Shown here: positions 1-8,511 of the stretch, in pieces
Numbering within the stretch: the first letter of the stretch is position 1
Layout of the letters: every line of letters starts with the position of its first letter
From: Nonomuraea montanisoli
GTDB lineage: Bacteria; Actinomycetota; Actinomycetes; Streptosporangiales; Streptosporangiaceae
NCBI RefSeq assembly: GCF_013363975.1
Contig: NZ_JABWGN010000012.1
Location: 242,918-306,917 of the forward strand
Length of the DNA stretch: 64,000 bases
Direction: 5' to 3'
The notes under the pieces: generated by a model
Seen by the model: the letters and a program-made list of their open reading frames with translations, nothing else
Told to the model about the DNA's origin: nothing
Database searches by the model: none
Program-made: the position numbers and the translations under genes

Positions 1-574
1 GAACCGGTACGGCTCCCGGCTCCAGGTGGTCCACGCGCTCTCGCGTGAGCCGCGCGACGTCGAGCTGTTCTCGGGGCGGCTCGACGGCGACCGGCTGCGC
101 CGCCTGCTGACCGAGCTGGTGCCGGTCGAGGTGTTCGACCACGTCTGGCTCTGCGGACCGCTGGCGATGATCCAGCAGGCGCGTACGGTGCTCGCCGAGC
201 TGGGCGTTCCCGCGTCCCGCGTGCACGTGGAGCTGTTCTACGTCGACGAGCCGCCGCCGCAGCCGCGACGGGCGGCCGACTGGGCGCCGCCCGGCGCGAC
301 CAGCGAGCTGACGGTCGTGCTCGACGGCCTCCGCACGACCTCGACGGTCTCGCGCGGGACGACGCTGCTCGACGGCGCCCAGGCGGCGCGCGCGGACCTG
401 CCGTTCGCCTGCAAGGGCGGCGTCTGCGGGACGTGCCGCGCGGTCGTGCGGGACGGCGAGGTGGACATGCGCCGCAACTACGCCCTGGAACAGCCCGAGC
501 TGGACGCCGGGTTCGTCCTCACCTGCCAGACGTTTCCGGTCGGCGAGCGCGTCACCGTCGACTACGACGCATAA
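1..574 (+). CDS. paaE: Phenylacetyl-CoA epoxidase reductase subunit PaaE-like, C-terminal part
   Basis: The reading frame is open from base 2, so the gene begins before the window; 190 residues are visible. The first part is the end of an FAD/NAD(P)-binding reductase domain, with the LCGP motif near base 150. The rest is a plant-type 2Fe-2S ferredoxin domain with cysteines in the pattern C-x4-C-x2-C (410-436) and a fourth cysteine near 524. Reductases of this build pass electrons from NADPH to the PaaABCD oxygenase. The name rests on the thiolase, hydratase and dehydrogenase that follow directly. Another ferredoxin-type oxygenase reductase is possible, because the oxygenase subunits lie outside the window. 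Confidence 0.85.
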   Translation, partial: NRYGSRLQVVHALSREPRDVELFSGRLDGDRLRRLLTELVPVEVFDHVWLCGPLAMIQQARTVLAELGVPASRVHVELFYVDEPPPQPRRAADWAPPGATSELTVVLDGLRTTSTVSRGTTLLDGAQAARADLPFACKGGVCGTCRAVVRDGEVDMRRNYALEQPELDAGFVLTCQTFPVGERVTVDYDA

Positions 575-586
575 GGAGCCCTACAC

Positions 587-1765
587 ATGCCCGAATCCTT
601 CGTCGTCTCCGGCGTGCGGACGCCGATCGGCCGCTACGGCGGCGCGCTCGCCCACGTCCGGCCCGACGACCTGGCCGCCCTCGTCGTGGGCGAGGCCGTC
701 GCCCGCGCGGGGATCGCCCCGGAACTCGTCGACGAGGTGGTGCTCGGCGCGGCCAACCAGGCCGGCGAGGACAATCGCAACGTCGCCCGGATGGCCCTCC
801 TGCTGGCGGGCCTGCCCGACTCGGTGCCCGGGTTCACCGTCAACCGGCTGTGCGCCTCGGGGCTCACCGCGGTCGCCACTGCACGGGCCATGATCGCCGC
901 CGGTGACGCCGACGTGGTGGTAGCGGGCGGGGTGGAGTCGATGACCCGCGCGCCGTGGGTGACCGAGAAGCCGGCCAAGGCGTTCGCCAAGCCGGGGGCG
1001 TCGTTCGACACCTCGATCGGCTGGCGCTTCACCAACCCGCGCTTCGACGCCGCGACGACCGCCTCCATGCCGCAGACCGCCGAGACCGTCGCGCGCCGCT
1101 GGGGCCTGGCCCGGGAGGAGCTGGACGCGTTCGCGCTGCGCTCCCACGAGCGGGCCGTCGCGGCGGCCAAGGAGGGCCGCTTCACCGGGGAGATCGTCCC
1201 GGTTCCCACCGGTGAGGGCGTCGTGGACGCCGACGAGGGGCCCCGGCCGGACACGAGCCTGGAGCGGCTGGCGCGGCTGCGCCCGGTCAACGGCCCGGAC
1301 GGGGTCGTCACCGCGGGCAACTCCAGCTCGCTCAACGACGGCGCCGCGGCCGTGGTCGTGGTCAGCGACCGCTTCCTCGAACGGCACGGCCTGACGCCCC
1401 GGGCGCGGCTGGTGGCGGCGGCCAACGCCGGGGTGGCACCGGAGATCATGGGCGTCGGCCCGGTCCCCGCGACCCGCAAGGCGCTCGACCGCGCCGGCTG
1501 GACCGTCGACGACCTGGACGCCGTGGAGCTGAACGAGGCGTTCGCCTCCCAGTCGCTGGCCTGCGTCCGGGATCTCGGGCTCGACCTCGACCGCGTCAAC
1601 GCCGACGGCGGCGCGATCGCCCTCGGGCACCCGCTGGGCGCGTCCGGCGCCCGGATCCTCGTCACCCTGCTCGGCCGGCTCGAACGCTCCGGCGGGCGGC
1701 GCGGCCTGGCGACCATGTGCGTCGGCGTCGGCCAGGGCAGCGCTCTCCTGGTGGAGCGCCCATGA
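587..1765 (+). CDS. paaJ: Thiolase, acetyl-CoA acyltransferase (3-oxoadipyl-CoA type)
   Basis: A 392-residue thiolase of full family length. The acyl-accepting cysteine is C89 in NRLCASG, the general-base histidine is H348 in GHPLGASG, and the second cysteine is C378 in CVGVGQG. Thiolases cleave 3-oxoacyl-CoA with CoA. Beside PaaE the likely substrate is 3-oxoadipyl-CoA, or its dehydro form, at the end of phenylacetate breakdown. The gene starts 12 bases after paaE behind an AAGGAG-like ribosome site. Its stop overlaps the next start (ATGA at 1762-1765), so translation is probably coupled. Substrate is inferred from context; the fold is certain. Confidence 0.88.
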   Translation: MPESFVVSGVRTPIGRYGGALAHVRPDDLAALVVGEAVARAGIAPELVDEVVLGAANQAGEDNRNVARMALLLAGLPDSVPGFTVNRLCASGLTAVATARAMIAAGDADVVVAGGVESMTRAPWVTEKPAKAFAKPGASFDTSIGWRFTNPRFDAATTASMPQTAETVARRWGLAREELDAFALRSHERAVAAAKEGRFTGEIVPVPTGEGVVDADEGPRPDTSLERLARLRPVNGPDGVVTAGNSSSLNDGAAAVVVVSDRFLERHGLTPRARLVAAANAGVAPEIMGVGPVPATRKALDRAGWTVDDLDAVELNEAFASQSLACVRDLGLDLDRVNADGGAIALGHPLGASGARILVTLLGRLERSGGRRGLATMCVGVGQGSALLVERP

Positions 1766-2493
1766 CCAGCCTGATCGTCGAGGAGGCCGAGGACCGGGTG
1801 GTGTGGCGGCTCAACCGCCCGGAGGTGCGCAACGCCATCGACCGCGAGCTGGTCGCCCGGCTGCACGAGGCGTGCGCCGCCGTCGAGGAGAACCCGCGCG
1901 TCGTCCTGCTGACCGGCGAGGGCACGACGTTCGCGGCCGGGGCGGACATCGCCCAGCTTCGCGAACGCGGCCTGTACGACGCGCTGCGCGGCATCAACTC
2001 GAAGATCTTCGAGCGGATCCACCGGCTGCCGATGCCGACCGTGGCCCTGCTCGACGGGTACGCCCTGGGCGGCGGGGCCGAGCTGGCGTACGCCTGCGAC
2101 TTCCGGATCGGCACGCCGGGCACCCGGATCGGCAACCCGGAGACGGGCCTCGGCATCATGGCGGCGGCCGGGGCGGCCTGGCGGCTGGCCGAGCTGGTCG
2201 GGGAGCCGCTGGCCAAGGAGATCCTGCTGGCGGGCCGCGTGCTGACGGCCGAGGAGGCGCACGCCGTACGGCTGCTCAACGAGGTCGTGGAGCCGGAGGA
2301 GCTGCTGGCGGCCGGGCATCGGCTGGCCGACCGGATCGCCGCCCGGGCGCCGCTGGCGACCCGGCTGACCAAGGCGGTCTTCCACGCCCCCCGGGCCGCG
2401 CACCCGTTCATCGACGACGTGGCTCAGGCGGTCCTGTTCGAGACGGAGGAGAAGCACATGCGCATGACGGCATTCCTGGAGCGGCGATCATGA
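1762..2493 (+). CDS. Enoyl-CoA hydratase/isomerase family protein
   Basis: A 243-residue crotonase-fold protein. The start at 1762 is chosen because it overlaps the thiolase stop and begins directly at the conserved N-terminal strand; an upstream in-frame ATG at 1717 would only add residues read from the thiolase gene. The oxyanion-hole segments FAAGADI and GYALGGGAELAYACDF are present, and the GNPETGLGI stretch is typical of hydratases. It should hydrate an enoyl-CoA, or ring-open and isomerise an epoxide-CoA, in phenylacetate catabolism (PaaF or PaaG role). Which of the two cannot be told from the sequence. It overlaps the next gene by ATGA at 2490-2493. Confidence 0.87.
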   Translation: MTSLIVEEAEDRVVWRLNRPEVRNAIDRELVARLHEACAAVEENPRVVLLTGEGTTFAAGADIAQLRERGLYDALRGINSKIFERIHRLPMPTVALLDGYALGGGAELAYACDFRIGTPGTRIGNPETGLGIMAAAGAAWRLAELVGEPLAKEILLAGRVLTAEEAHAVRLLNEVVEPEELLAAGHRLADRIAARAPLATRLTKAVFHAPRAAHPFIDDVAQAVLFETEEKHMRMTAFLERRS

Positions 2494-3311
2494 GCCTGCC
2501 ACGGACGGTCGGCGTCTTCGGCGGCGGGCGGATGGGGGCCGGGATCGCGCAGGCGTTCCTCACCGCGGGCAGCCACGTGATCGTCGTCGAGAACGGCCCG
2601 GAGGCGGCCGAGAAGGCCCGGGGCCGGGTGAGCGACGGCCTGGCCAAGGGCAAGGCCGACATGGGCGCCCTCACGCGGCTGCGCACCACCTCGGACCCCG
2701 GCGAGCTGGGCCCGTGCGAGCTCGTCATCGAGGCGGTCCCGGAGGACGCGGCGCTCAAGGCCCAGGTGTTCGCCCTGGTCGAGAAGGCGGCACCGGGCGC
2801 GGTGCTGGCCTCCAACACCAGCAGTCTGTCGATCGGCGCGCTGGCCGCCGGGCTGGCCGCGCCGGAGCGCTTCCTCGGGCTGCACTTCTTCAACCCCGTC
2901 CCGGTCAGCGCGCTCATCGAGATCGTCACCGGGCCGCGTACCGATCCGGCGCTCGTGACGCTGGCCCAGCAGTGGGCGGCCGAGCTGGGCAAGACGCCGA
3001 TCACGGTCGCGGACTCGCCGGGCTTCGCCAGCAGCCGGCTGGGCGTCGGCCTGGCGCTGGAGGCGATGCGGATGCTGGAGGAGGGCGTCGCGAGCGCGGC
3101 CGACATCGACACGGCGATGACCCTGGGCTACCGCCACCCGATGGGGCCCCTGCGCACCACCGACGTGGTGGGCCTGGACGTGCGGCTGGCGATCGCCGAG
3201 CACCTGGCGCGCGAGCTGGGGCCCCGGTTCGAGCCGCCGCGCATCCTGCGCGACCTGGTCGCCGCCGGGCATCTCGGCCGCAAGACGGGCCAGGGCTTCT
3301 ACACCTGGTGA
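2490..3311 (+). CDS. paaH: 3-hydroxyacyl-CoA dehydrogenase
   Basis: A 273-residue protein with an N-terminal Rossmann fold (GGGRMGAGIAQAF near residue 10), the HFFNPVPVS segment with the catalytic histidine, and a C-terminal dimerisation domain ending GQGFYTW. It oxidises 3-hydroxyacyl-CoA to the 3-oxo form with NAD+, feeding the thiolase two genes upstream. The start at 2490 overlaps the hydratase stop. The length is that of a stand-alone HAD of the PaaH/FadB2 type, with no fused hydratase domain. It ends the operon; the next gene is convergent only six bases away. Confidence 0.88.
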   Translation: MSLPRTVGVFGGGRMGAGIAQAFLTAGSHVIVVENGPEAAEKARGRVSDGLAKGKADMGALTRLRTTSDPGELGPCELVIEAVPEDAALKAQVFALVEKAAPGAVLASNTSSLSIGALAAGLAAPERFLGLHFFNPVPVSALIEIVTGPRTDPALVTLAQQWAAELGKTPITVADSPGFASSRLGVGLALEAMRMLEEGVASAADIDTAMTLGYRHPMGPLRTTDVVGLDVRLAIAEHLARELGPRFEPPRILRDLVAAGHLGRKTGQGFYTW

Positions 3312-3317
3312 GACCCC

Positions 3318-3950
3318 TCAGACTCGGGTCTCGTGCCGGGCCAGGCCGTCGAAGGCGATGGCGGTGACGGCGTCGGCGACCATCGCCCGGTCGTAGGCGC
3401 CGTCCGGCCGGTACCACTCGACCAGCGAGTTCACCATGCCGAACAGCAGCCGGCTGACCAGCGTCGCCGGCACGTCGTCACGGAGCGCGCCCTCCGCGAC
3501 GGCGTCGGTGACGAGCGCGGCGAGGCGGTCGTCGAGCCAGCGGCGCCGCTCCAGCGCCGCCAGCTCGACCTCGCTGTTGCCGCGTACCCGCAGCAGGAGC
3601 GTGACGGAGGGCTGGTGCGCCACGAGGACCTCCACGCTGCGGCGCACCACCTCGCGCAGCCGTTCGTACGCGCTGCGGCCGGCCTGCTCCCGGAACGCCT
3701 CGGTCACGACGGCGGTCAGCTCGTCGAGCGCGTCGTCCAGGGCCTGGCCGAGGAGCTGCTCCTTGCCGGTGACGTGGTGGTAGATGGCCGGCTTGGTCAG
3801 GCCCAGCTCCTTGGCCAGGTCGCCCATGCTGGTGGCGTCGTACCCCTTGCGGTTGAACAGCTCCACCGCGGCGCGCAGGACCGCTGCCTGGTCGTGGCCG
3901 GGACGGCCACGCCCGCGGCGCGGGGGCGGTTCGGCAGGCTGGCTCGTCAC
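3318..3950 (-). CDS. TetR/AcrR family regulator, probably of the paa operon
   Basis: A 210-residue TetR repressor. Residues about 20-65 form the helix-turn-helix (TSMGDLAKELGLTKPAIYHHVTGKEQL); the remainder is a helical ligand-binding domain. It is transcribed toward the phenylacetate operon, ending six bases from its last gene. This position resembles PaaR-type regulators, which are released by phenylacetyl-CoA in other bacteria. That link is inferred from location only. A basic proline/arginine-rich N-terminal tail precedes the HTH. No clear palindrome was seen in the 61 bases upstream of its start. Confidence 0.85.
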   Translation of the reverse strand: MTSQPAEPPPRRGRGRPGHDQAAVLRAAVELFNRKGYDATSMGDLAKELGLTKPAIYHHVTGKEQLLGQALDDALDELTAVVTEAFREQAGRSAYERLREVVRRSVEVLVAHQPSVTLLLRVRGNSEVELAALERRRWLDDRLAALVTDAVAEGALRDDVPATLVSRLLFGMVNSLVEWYRPDGAYDRAMVADAVTAIAFDGLARHETRV

Positions 3951-4011
3951 GAAAGCAGCATCTCACAACGGATCAGGCACTCTTCCACGCTCACCCGCTG
4001 GACGTGGCCGG

Positions 4012-5052
4012 TCACCGAGGCCCGTCACCCGGCCCCAGGGTGACGTGCGGGGACAGCGCGCGGAGGAAGTCGGCCGCGTCGAAGATCTCGCCGGCCGAGG
4101 CGACGCCGGTCGTCCTGGTGCGTCCCGTCAGGATGCGGTCCACCGCCTCCACCACGAGCGGCGCGGTGACGGCGTAGATGTCGCGGCCGCTCGCCACGGC
4201 GCGCCGTTCGCTGCCGCCGGAGCGCACGACGACGTCCACGAGGAACGTCTGCTCGGACCGTCCCCGCTCGTCGGACGGGGCCGGCGTGGGCGTGTCCGGG
4301 GCCAGCACGTCCTTGGCCGCCTCGACCGTCATGTAGGTGCGCACCTCCGGGATGGACAGGTGGCTGGGAACGGTGACGACGTCGGCCATCGTGAACTCGC
4401 CGATGACGGCCCGGGGCCCCGTCGGGCCGGGGAAGGGCCACTCCAGGGTCGGCGGGGCGTCATGGCGGTGCTCCAGCCGGCCGTTCGTGAACACCAGGCG
4501 CCGGCCGCCCCGCCGCTGCCGGGAGACCGCGCCCGAGGCGCGCGTCCCGGGCGTGGGGTGCCAGCTGTTCAGCGCGTACGCGACGTGCGCCTCGTCGGCC
4601 GAGCTCCAGTCGCCCATCGCGGCGGTGACCAGCAGGTCGCCGAGGCCGCCGTAGAAGGCCATCGCGGGGACGATCACGGCCCCGGCGGCGCGGGCGCGGT
4701 CCGCGAAGTGCGTGAAGGTGTCGGCGTTGGCCTCGATCTCGGCCGCCACGTCCACGTACGGGATCCCGGCGCGCAGCGCCGCCTCGATCACCGGGGCGGT
4801 CGTCGTGGCGAAGGGCCCGGCGCAGTTGACCACGGCCGCCGCGCCGGCCAGCGCGGCGTCGAGGGAGCCGGGGTCGTCCACGGACGCCTGGCGGATCTCC
4901 AGCCCGGGTTCGGACGCCGCCAGCGCCTTCAGCTTCTCGGCGTCCCGGCCGGACGCGATCGGGACGAACCCGCGCTCCCGCAGCTCCGCCACCACGAAAC
5001 GCCCGGTGTGCCCGTACGCGCCGAACACCGCCACCGTCAGTCCCGATGCCAT
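4012..5052 (-). CDS. Saccharopine-dehydrogenase-like NAD(P)-binding oxidoreductase
   Basis: A 346-residue protein starting at the ATG at 5052, which follows a GGAGAGAG ribosome site; the reading frame stays open further upstream, but that part is not protein-like. The N-terminus is a Rossmann fold (VFGAYGHTGRFVVAELRERG), then a segment with VVNCAGPF typical of saccharopine-dehydrogenase-like reductases such as the trans-acting enoyl reductase family. The substrate is unknown. It is divergent from the GlxA-type regulator at 5156 with about 100 bases between, so it is the likely target of that regulator. The C-terminal end is short compared with true saccharopine dehydrogenases. Confidence 0.78.
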   Translation of the reverse strand: MASGLTVAVFGAYGHTGRFVVAELRERGFVPIASGRDAEKLKALAASEPGLEIRQASVDDPGSLDAALAGAAAVVNCAGPFATTTAPVIEAALRAGIPYVDVAAEIEANADTFTHFADRARAAGAVIVPAMAFYGGLGDLLVTAAMGDWSSADEAHVAYALNSWHPTPGTRASGAVSRQRRGGRRLVFTNGRLEHRHDAPPTLEWPFPGPTGPRAVIGEFTMADVVTVPSHLSIPEVRTYMTVEAAKDVLAPDTPTPAPSDERGRSEQTFLVDVVVRSGGSERRAVASGRDIYAVTAPLVVEAVDRILTGRTRTTGVASAGEIFDAADFLRALSPHVTLGPGDGPR

Positions 5053-5155
5053 GTCTCTCTCCCTGTCCTCACCTGTACTGCGTTGCCGACAATCCTGGCG
5101 AGGACCGGATCCCGCCGCGAGTGTCTGGAACGCCATGATGCGTACAATTCCGGAC

Positions 5156-6205
5156 ATGGACACTGTCGCGCTGGCCGTCACCGACGGCATGCTGCACTTC
5201 GAGCTGTCGCTGGCGTACGAGGTCTTCGGGACCGGCCTGACCGGCGCGGCGGACCGCCGCTACGACCTCGTGGTCTGCGGACCGGGCGCCGTGCGGGCCG
5301 GCCGGTTCCTGCTGGAGCCCGACCACGGCCTCGACCGGCTCCCGCGGGCCGACACCGTGATCGTCCCGGGCTGGGCCGATGTCGACGTCGATCCACCCGC
5401 CGACCTGGTCGACGCGGTGCGCGCGGCCCACGAGGCGGGCGCGCGCGTGGCGTCCCTCTGCACGGGCGCGTTCGTGCTGGCCGCCGCCGGCCTGCTGGAC
5501 GGCAGGCGGGCCACCACGCACTGGGCGCACACCCGTGACCTGGCCGAGCGCCACCCCGAGGTGGAGGTGGACCCGGACGTCCTGTACGTGGACGACGGCA
5601 GCGTGCTCACCTCCGCCGGCAAGGCCGCGGCCATGGACCTGTGCCTGCACCTGGTCCGCCTCGACCACGGCTCCTCGGTCGCCAACGCGGTCGCCCGCCG
5701 CCTGGTGGTGCCGCCGCACCGGGACGGCGGCCAGGCCCAGTTCGTCACCGCCCCGGTGCCCGCCCCGGACAACCATCCGCTCGCCGAGCTGTTCCCCTGG
5801 GTGATCGAACGGCTGGACCAGCCGCTGACCGTGGAGGACCTGGCCCGCCGGGCCCGGATGAGCGCGCGTAATCTGAGCCGCCACTTCAGCGCGGTGACCG
5901 GCACCAGCCCGCTGCAGTGGCTGCTGACGCAGCGGATCCGCCATGCCCAGGAGTTGCTGGAGACGACCGACGACAGCGTCGAGGCCATCGCGGCGGCCAC
6001 GGGCATGGGCACCGCCACGACGCTCCGCCGGCATTTCGGCCGTACGGTCGGCGTGCCGCCGGACACCTACCGCCGCACCTTCCGCTCCCGGCAGGACGCC
6101 CGCCGCCAGGCGGACGCGGCCCGTCCTGTCCGCAGCCAGGCGGACGCGGCCCGCCCCGTCCCCAGCCAGGCGGACGCGGCCCGTCCCGCGCCGGACGGTG
6201 GATGA
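5156..6205 (+). CDS. GlxA-family AraC transcriptional regulator (DJ-1/PfpI plus HTH)
   Basis: About 349 residues. Residues 1-165 form a DJ-1/PfpI-like domain with the nucleophile-elbow segment ASLCTGAFVLAAAGLL. Residues about 215-305 form the paired AraC helix-turn-helix (LTVEDLARRARMSARNLSRHF and a second HTH ending in PDTYRRTF). The start at 5156 matches the family's usual beginning; ATGs at 5135 and 5138 are alternatives. The last 30 residues are three tandem copies of a ten-residue unit (see 6107-6196) and look dispensable. Members usually activate a divergent neighbour, here the oxidoreductase at 4012-5052. Confidence 0.86.
   Translation: MDTVALAVTDGMLHFELSLAYEVFGTGLTGAADRRYDLVVCGPGAVRAGRFLLEPDHGLDRLPRADTVIVPGWADVDVDPPADLVDAVRAAHEAGARVASLCTGAFVLAAAGLLDGRRATTHWAHTRDLAERHPEVEVDPDVLYVDDGSVLTSAGKAAAMDLCLHLVRLDHGSSVANAVARRLVVPPHRDGGQAQFVTAPVPAPDNHPLAELFPWVIERLDQPLTVEDLARRARMSARNLSRHFSAVTGTSPLQWLLTQRIRHAQELLETTDDSVEAIAAATGMGTATTLRRHFGRTVGVPPDTYRRTFRSRQDARRQADAARPVRSQADAARPVPSQADAARPAPDGG
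6107..6196. repeat. Three tandem 30-bp units at the 3' end of the GlxA-type gene
   Basis: Units start at 6107, 6137 and 6167. Each encodes QADAARP followed by three variable residues, so the array stays in frame and only lengthens the protein tail. The copies differ at a few positions. It is one of several in-frame minisatellites in regulators of this window. Confidence 0.9.
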
Positions 6206-6245
6206 CCCGCCGTCGAGCGGACGCGCCGGATCCCCGGGGACGCGC

Positions 6246-7303
6246 TCAGCCGGCCGCGCGCGAGGTGTCCCGAGGTTCGGCGGCGGCGCTGGCGCGGGTG
6301 GGGCGCGGCAGGGTGAGCGTGATCAGGAGGCCCGTGATCATCGCGGCCGCGGTGAGCAGGACGACGACGAACTCGCCGTCGGCCGTGGCGGCGCGCAACG
6401 CCTGGCCGGTCCTGCCCGCGGTGCCGAGGTCGGCGATGACGGTGAAGACGGCCAGGCCGATCGCGTTGCCGATGTTGAGCGCGGTGGAGGCGATGCCGTT
6501 GGCCACGCCCTGCTCGTGGGCGGCGGTGCCGGTGGCGGCGGCGATCCACATGGCGGTCCAGACGATGCCCTGGCCGAGGCCGGAGACGACCAGGCCCGGC
6601 ACCAGCAGGCCGTAGCCGGCCTCGGCGTCGAAGCCGAGGGCGAGGACGGCGGTGCCGGCCACGCCGACGGCGAAGCCGATCAGCAGCGTGGTGCGGGTGC
6701 CGTCCGGGTGGCCAGGCGTTCGCCGCTCTGGGTGCCGGCGGCGATGGCCAGGGAGGGGATGAGGAAGGCCAGCCCGGTCTGCAGGGCGCTGTAGCCGTGG
6801 ATGCTCTGCAGCAGCACGGTCAGGAAGTACGGCAGGACGCCGAAGGTGGCCATGTAGAGGAAGGTCACCAGCATGCCGACGGTCAGGCTGCGGTTGCGGA
6901 AGAGCCGGAAGGGCATGAGCGGGTCGGCGCTGCGGGCCTCGACCAGCGCGAAGATCGCCAACAGGGCGGCGGCCGGCAGGAACGCGCCGGCCACCAGGGG
7001 GCTGCCCCAGCCCAGTTCCGGCCCCTCGACCAGGGCGAAGACCAGCAGGGTCGATCCGGCGGTGACGCTCAGCGCCCCCGGCATGTCGAACCTGCGCCGC
7101 TCGCCCCTGGCGGGGTCACGCGGGATGACGGCCAGGGCGGCCAGCGCGACCAGTGCGGCCAGGGGGACGTTGACGAAGAAGACGGCGGGCCAGCCGAAGT
7201 TCTGGGTCAGCAGGCCGCCGAGCAGCGCGAGCGTGGAGGGCAGCAGCAGCGCGCCGCCGATGCCCTGGACGGCGCGGGCGACGATGATGACGACGGGGCC
7301 GAC
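6246..7303 (-). pseudogene. Decayed MFS drug exporter (DHA2/EmrB type)
   Basis: Translation of the minus strand gives MFS membrane segments in the correct order but broken three times. The N-terminal third is missing: homology begins near 7303 with VARAVQGIGGALLLPSTLALL. That segment runs directly into LLTQNFGWPAVFFVNVPL, skipping the roughly 45 residues that normally lie between, an in-frame internal deletion. A one-base frame change near 6700-6712 separates GERLATRT from the segment LLIGFAVGVAGTAVLALGF. The C-terminal membrane helices (6246-6662) are otherwise well preserved. The intact family exports drugs by proton antiport; this copy cannot. It ends head-on against an ArsR fragment. Confidence 0.85.
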
Positions 7304-7472
7304 CCATCACTGGCGGGTGCTGCGCGACAGCGGCGTCATCCGGCAGCGCCCCTCGGGGCGGGAGAACCTGCTCGTCCTGCGGCGCGAGGATCTGGACGCC
7401 CGCTACCCGGGGCTGCTCGACGCCATCCTGTCCGGCGCCCGCGCCGACGACGCCCTGGAGCACGGCGGCTGA
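7299..7472 (+). pseudogene. C-terminal fragment of an ArsR-type winged-helix regulator
   Basis: The plus-strand frame from 7299 reads PTHHWRVLRDSGVIRQ, then a wing-like segment (RPSGRENLLVLRREDLDARY) and a short tail, stopping at 7472. This matches the recognition helix and wing of ArsR regulators, where a serine usually precedes the two histidines. The first half of the domain is absent and the frame upstream belongs to the antisense of the MFS relic. The two broken genes therefore meet at about 7300, suggesting one deletion removed the start of both. Only 57 residues remain, so function is unlikely. Confidence 0.65.
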
Positions 7473-7508
7473 CGAGCGCCGCCCGACGAGCGTCGCCGGA
7501 AGGGGCAT

Positions 7509-7522
7509 GTGACGCCCGTCAC
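7509..7522. promoter_or_regulatory. Palindrome upstream of the ABC/two-component operon
   Basis: GTGACG-CC-CGTCAC is a perfect inverted repeat about 60 bases before the first operon gene. A second GTGAC lies at about 7530, so further half-sites may be present. The spacing suits a dimeric LuxR-type response regulator such as the one encoded at 10359-10964. That pairing is inferred. Confidence 0.5.
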
Positions 7523-7581
7523 ACCGGAACCGTGACAGGCGGCCCAGGAGCGCGAGCCCGGCCGCGCCCATGCTGGCGGGC

Positions 7582-8511
7582 ATGGAACGCATCACACCCC
7601 ACGCGGTGGCCCTCAGCGGCCTGCGCAAGAGCTACGGCGACCGGACCGCGGTCGCCGGGATCGATCTGCTGATCACGCCCGGCGAGGTCGTGGCGCTGCT
7701 CGGGCCCAACGGCGCGGGCAAGTCCACGACCGTCGACATGCTGCTCGGCCTCACCCCGCCGGACTCCGGCGCCATCACCCTGTTCGGCGAGGACCCGCAC
7801 CGGGCGGTCGCGGGCGGCGTCGTGGGCGCGATGCTCCAGGAGGTCACACTGCTGGAGGACGCCACCGTGCGCGAGATCCTCACCATGATCGCCTCGATGC
7901 ACCGCGCGCCGATGCCCGTGGCGCAGGCGTTGCGGCTGGCCGGGATCGGCGACCTCGCGGAGCGGCGGGCGGCCAGGCTGTCGGGCGGGCAGACACAGCG
8001 CGTACGGCTGGCCATGGCGCTGGTGCCCGACCCCGGCCTGCTGGTGCTGGACGAGCCCACGGCGGCGATGGACGTGACGGCGCGGCGCGAGTTCTGGCAC
8101 GCGATGGGCGAGTTCGCCGCCACCGGCCGGACCGTGCTGTTCACCACCCACTACCTGGAGGAGGCCGAGGCCCACGCCGACCGGGTCGTGCTGATGCGGG
8201 ACGGGACGATCGTCGCCGACGGGCCGGTGAGCGCGGTCATGGCGCGGGTGGGCGGCCGGACGGTGACCGCGCTCGTCCCCGGGGCGCGGCCGGCGGAGCT
8301 GCTGGCGCTGCCCGGCGTGGTGGACGCGGAGCCCGCCGGCGACGGCCACCGGGTCGTGTTGCGGTGCTCCGACTCCGACGGCGCGCTGCGCGCGTTGCTG
8401 GCCCGCCATCCCGGCGCCGGCGACGTCGAGATCCGCTCGGCGAGCCTGGAGGAGGCGTTCGTGCTGCTGACGGGCGCGGGCCTGGCCGGCGAGGGGGTGG
8501 CGGCGCGATGA
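7582..8511 (+). CDS. ABC transporter ATP-binding protein
   Basis: About 309 residues from the ATG at 7582 (an in-frame ATG at 7570 adds four residues). Walker A is GPNGAGKST, the signature is LSGGQTQRV and Walker B is LLVLDEPTAAMD, followed by the H-loop TTHYLEEAEAHAD. The C-terminal 80 residues form the extension usual in DrrA/CcmA-type ATPases of ABC-2 exporters. The stop overlaps the permease start (ATGA at 8508-8511). With the kinase and regulator downstream it makes a four-gene transport and sensing unit, a layout often linked to export of antibiotics or peptides. The substrate is unknown. Confidence 0.9.
   Translation: MERITPHAVALSGLRKSYGDRTAVAGIDLLITPGEVVALLGPNGAGKSTTVDMLLGLTPPDSGAITLFGEDPHRAVAGGVVGAMLQEVTLLEDATVREILTMIASMHRAPMPVAQALRLAGIGDLAERRAARLSGGQTQRVRLAMALVPDPGLLVLDEPTAAMDVTARREFWHAMGEFAATGRTVLFTTHYLEEAEAHADRVVLMRDGTIVADGPVSAVMARVGGRTVTALVPGARPAELLALPGVVDAEPAGDGHRVVLRCSDSDGALRALLARHPGAGDVEIRSASLEEAFVLLTGAGLAGEGVAAR

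Noticed and set aside
634..2457. Long minus-strand frames under the paa genes
   Set aside because: These are shadows of the thiolase and hydratase genes, rich in Arg/Pro/Ser with no motif.
3951..4011. Gap upstream of the paa-linked TetR gene as operator site
   Set aside because: No convincing palindrome was found there.
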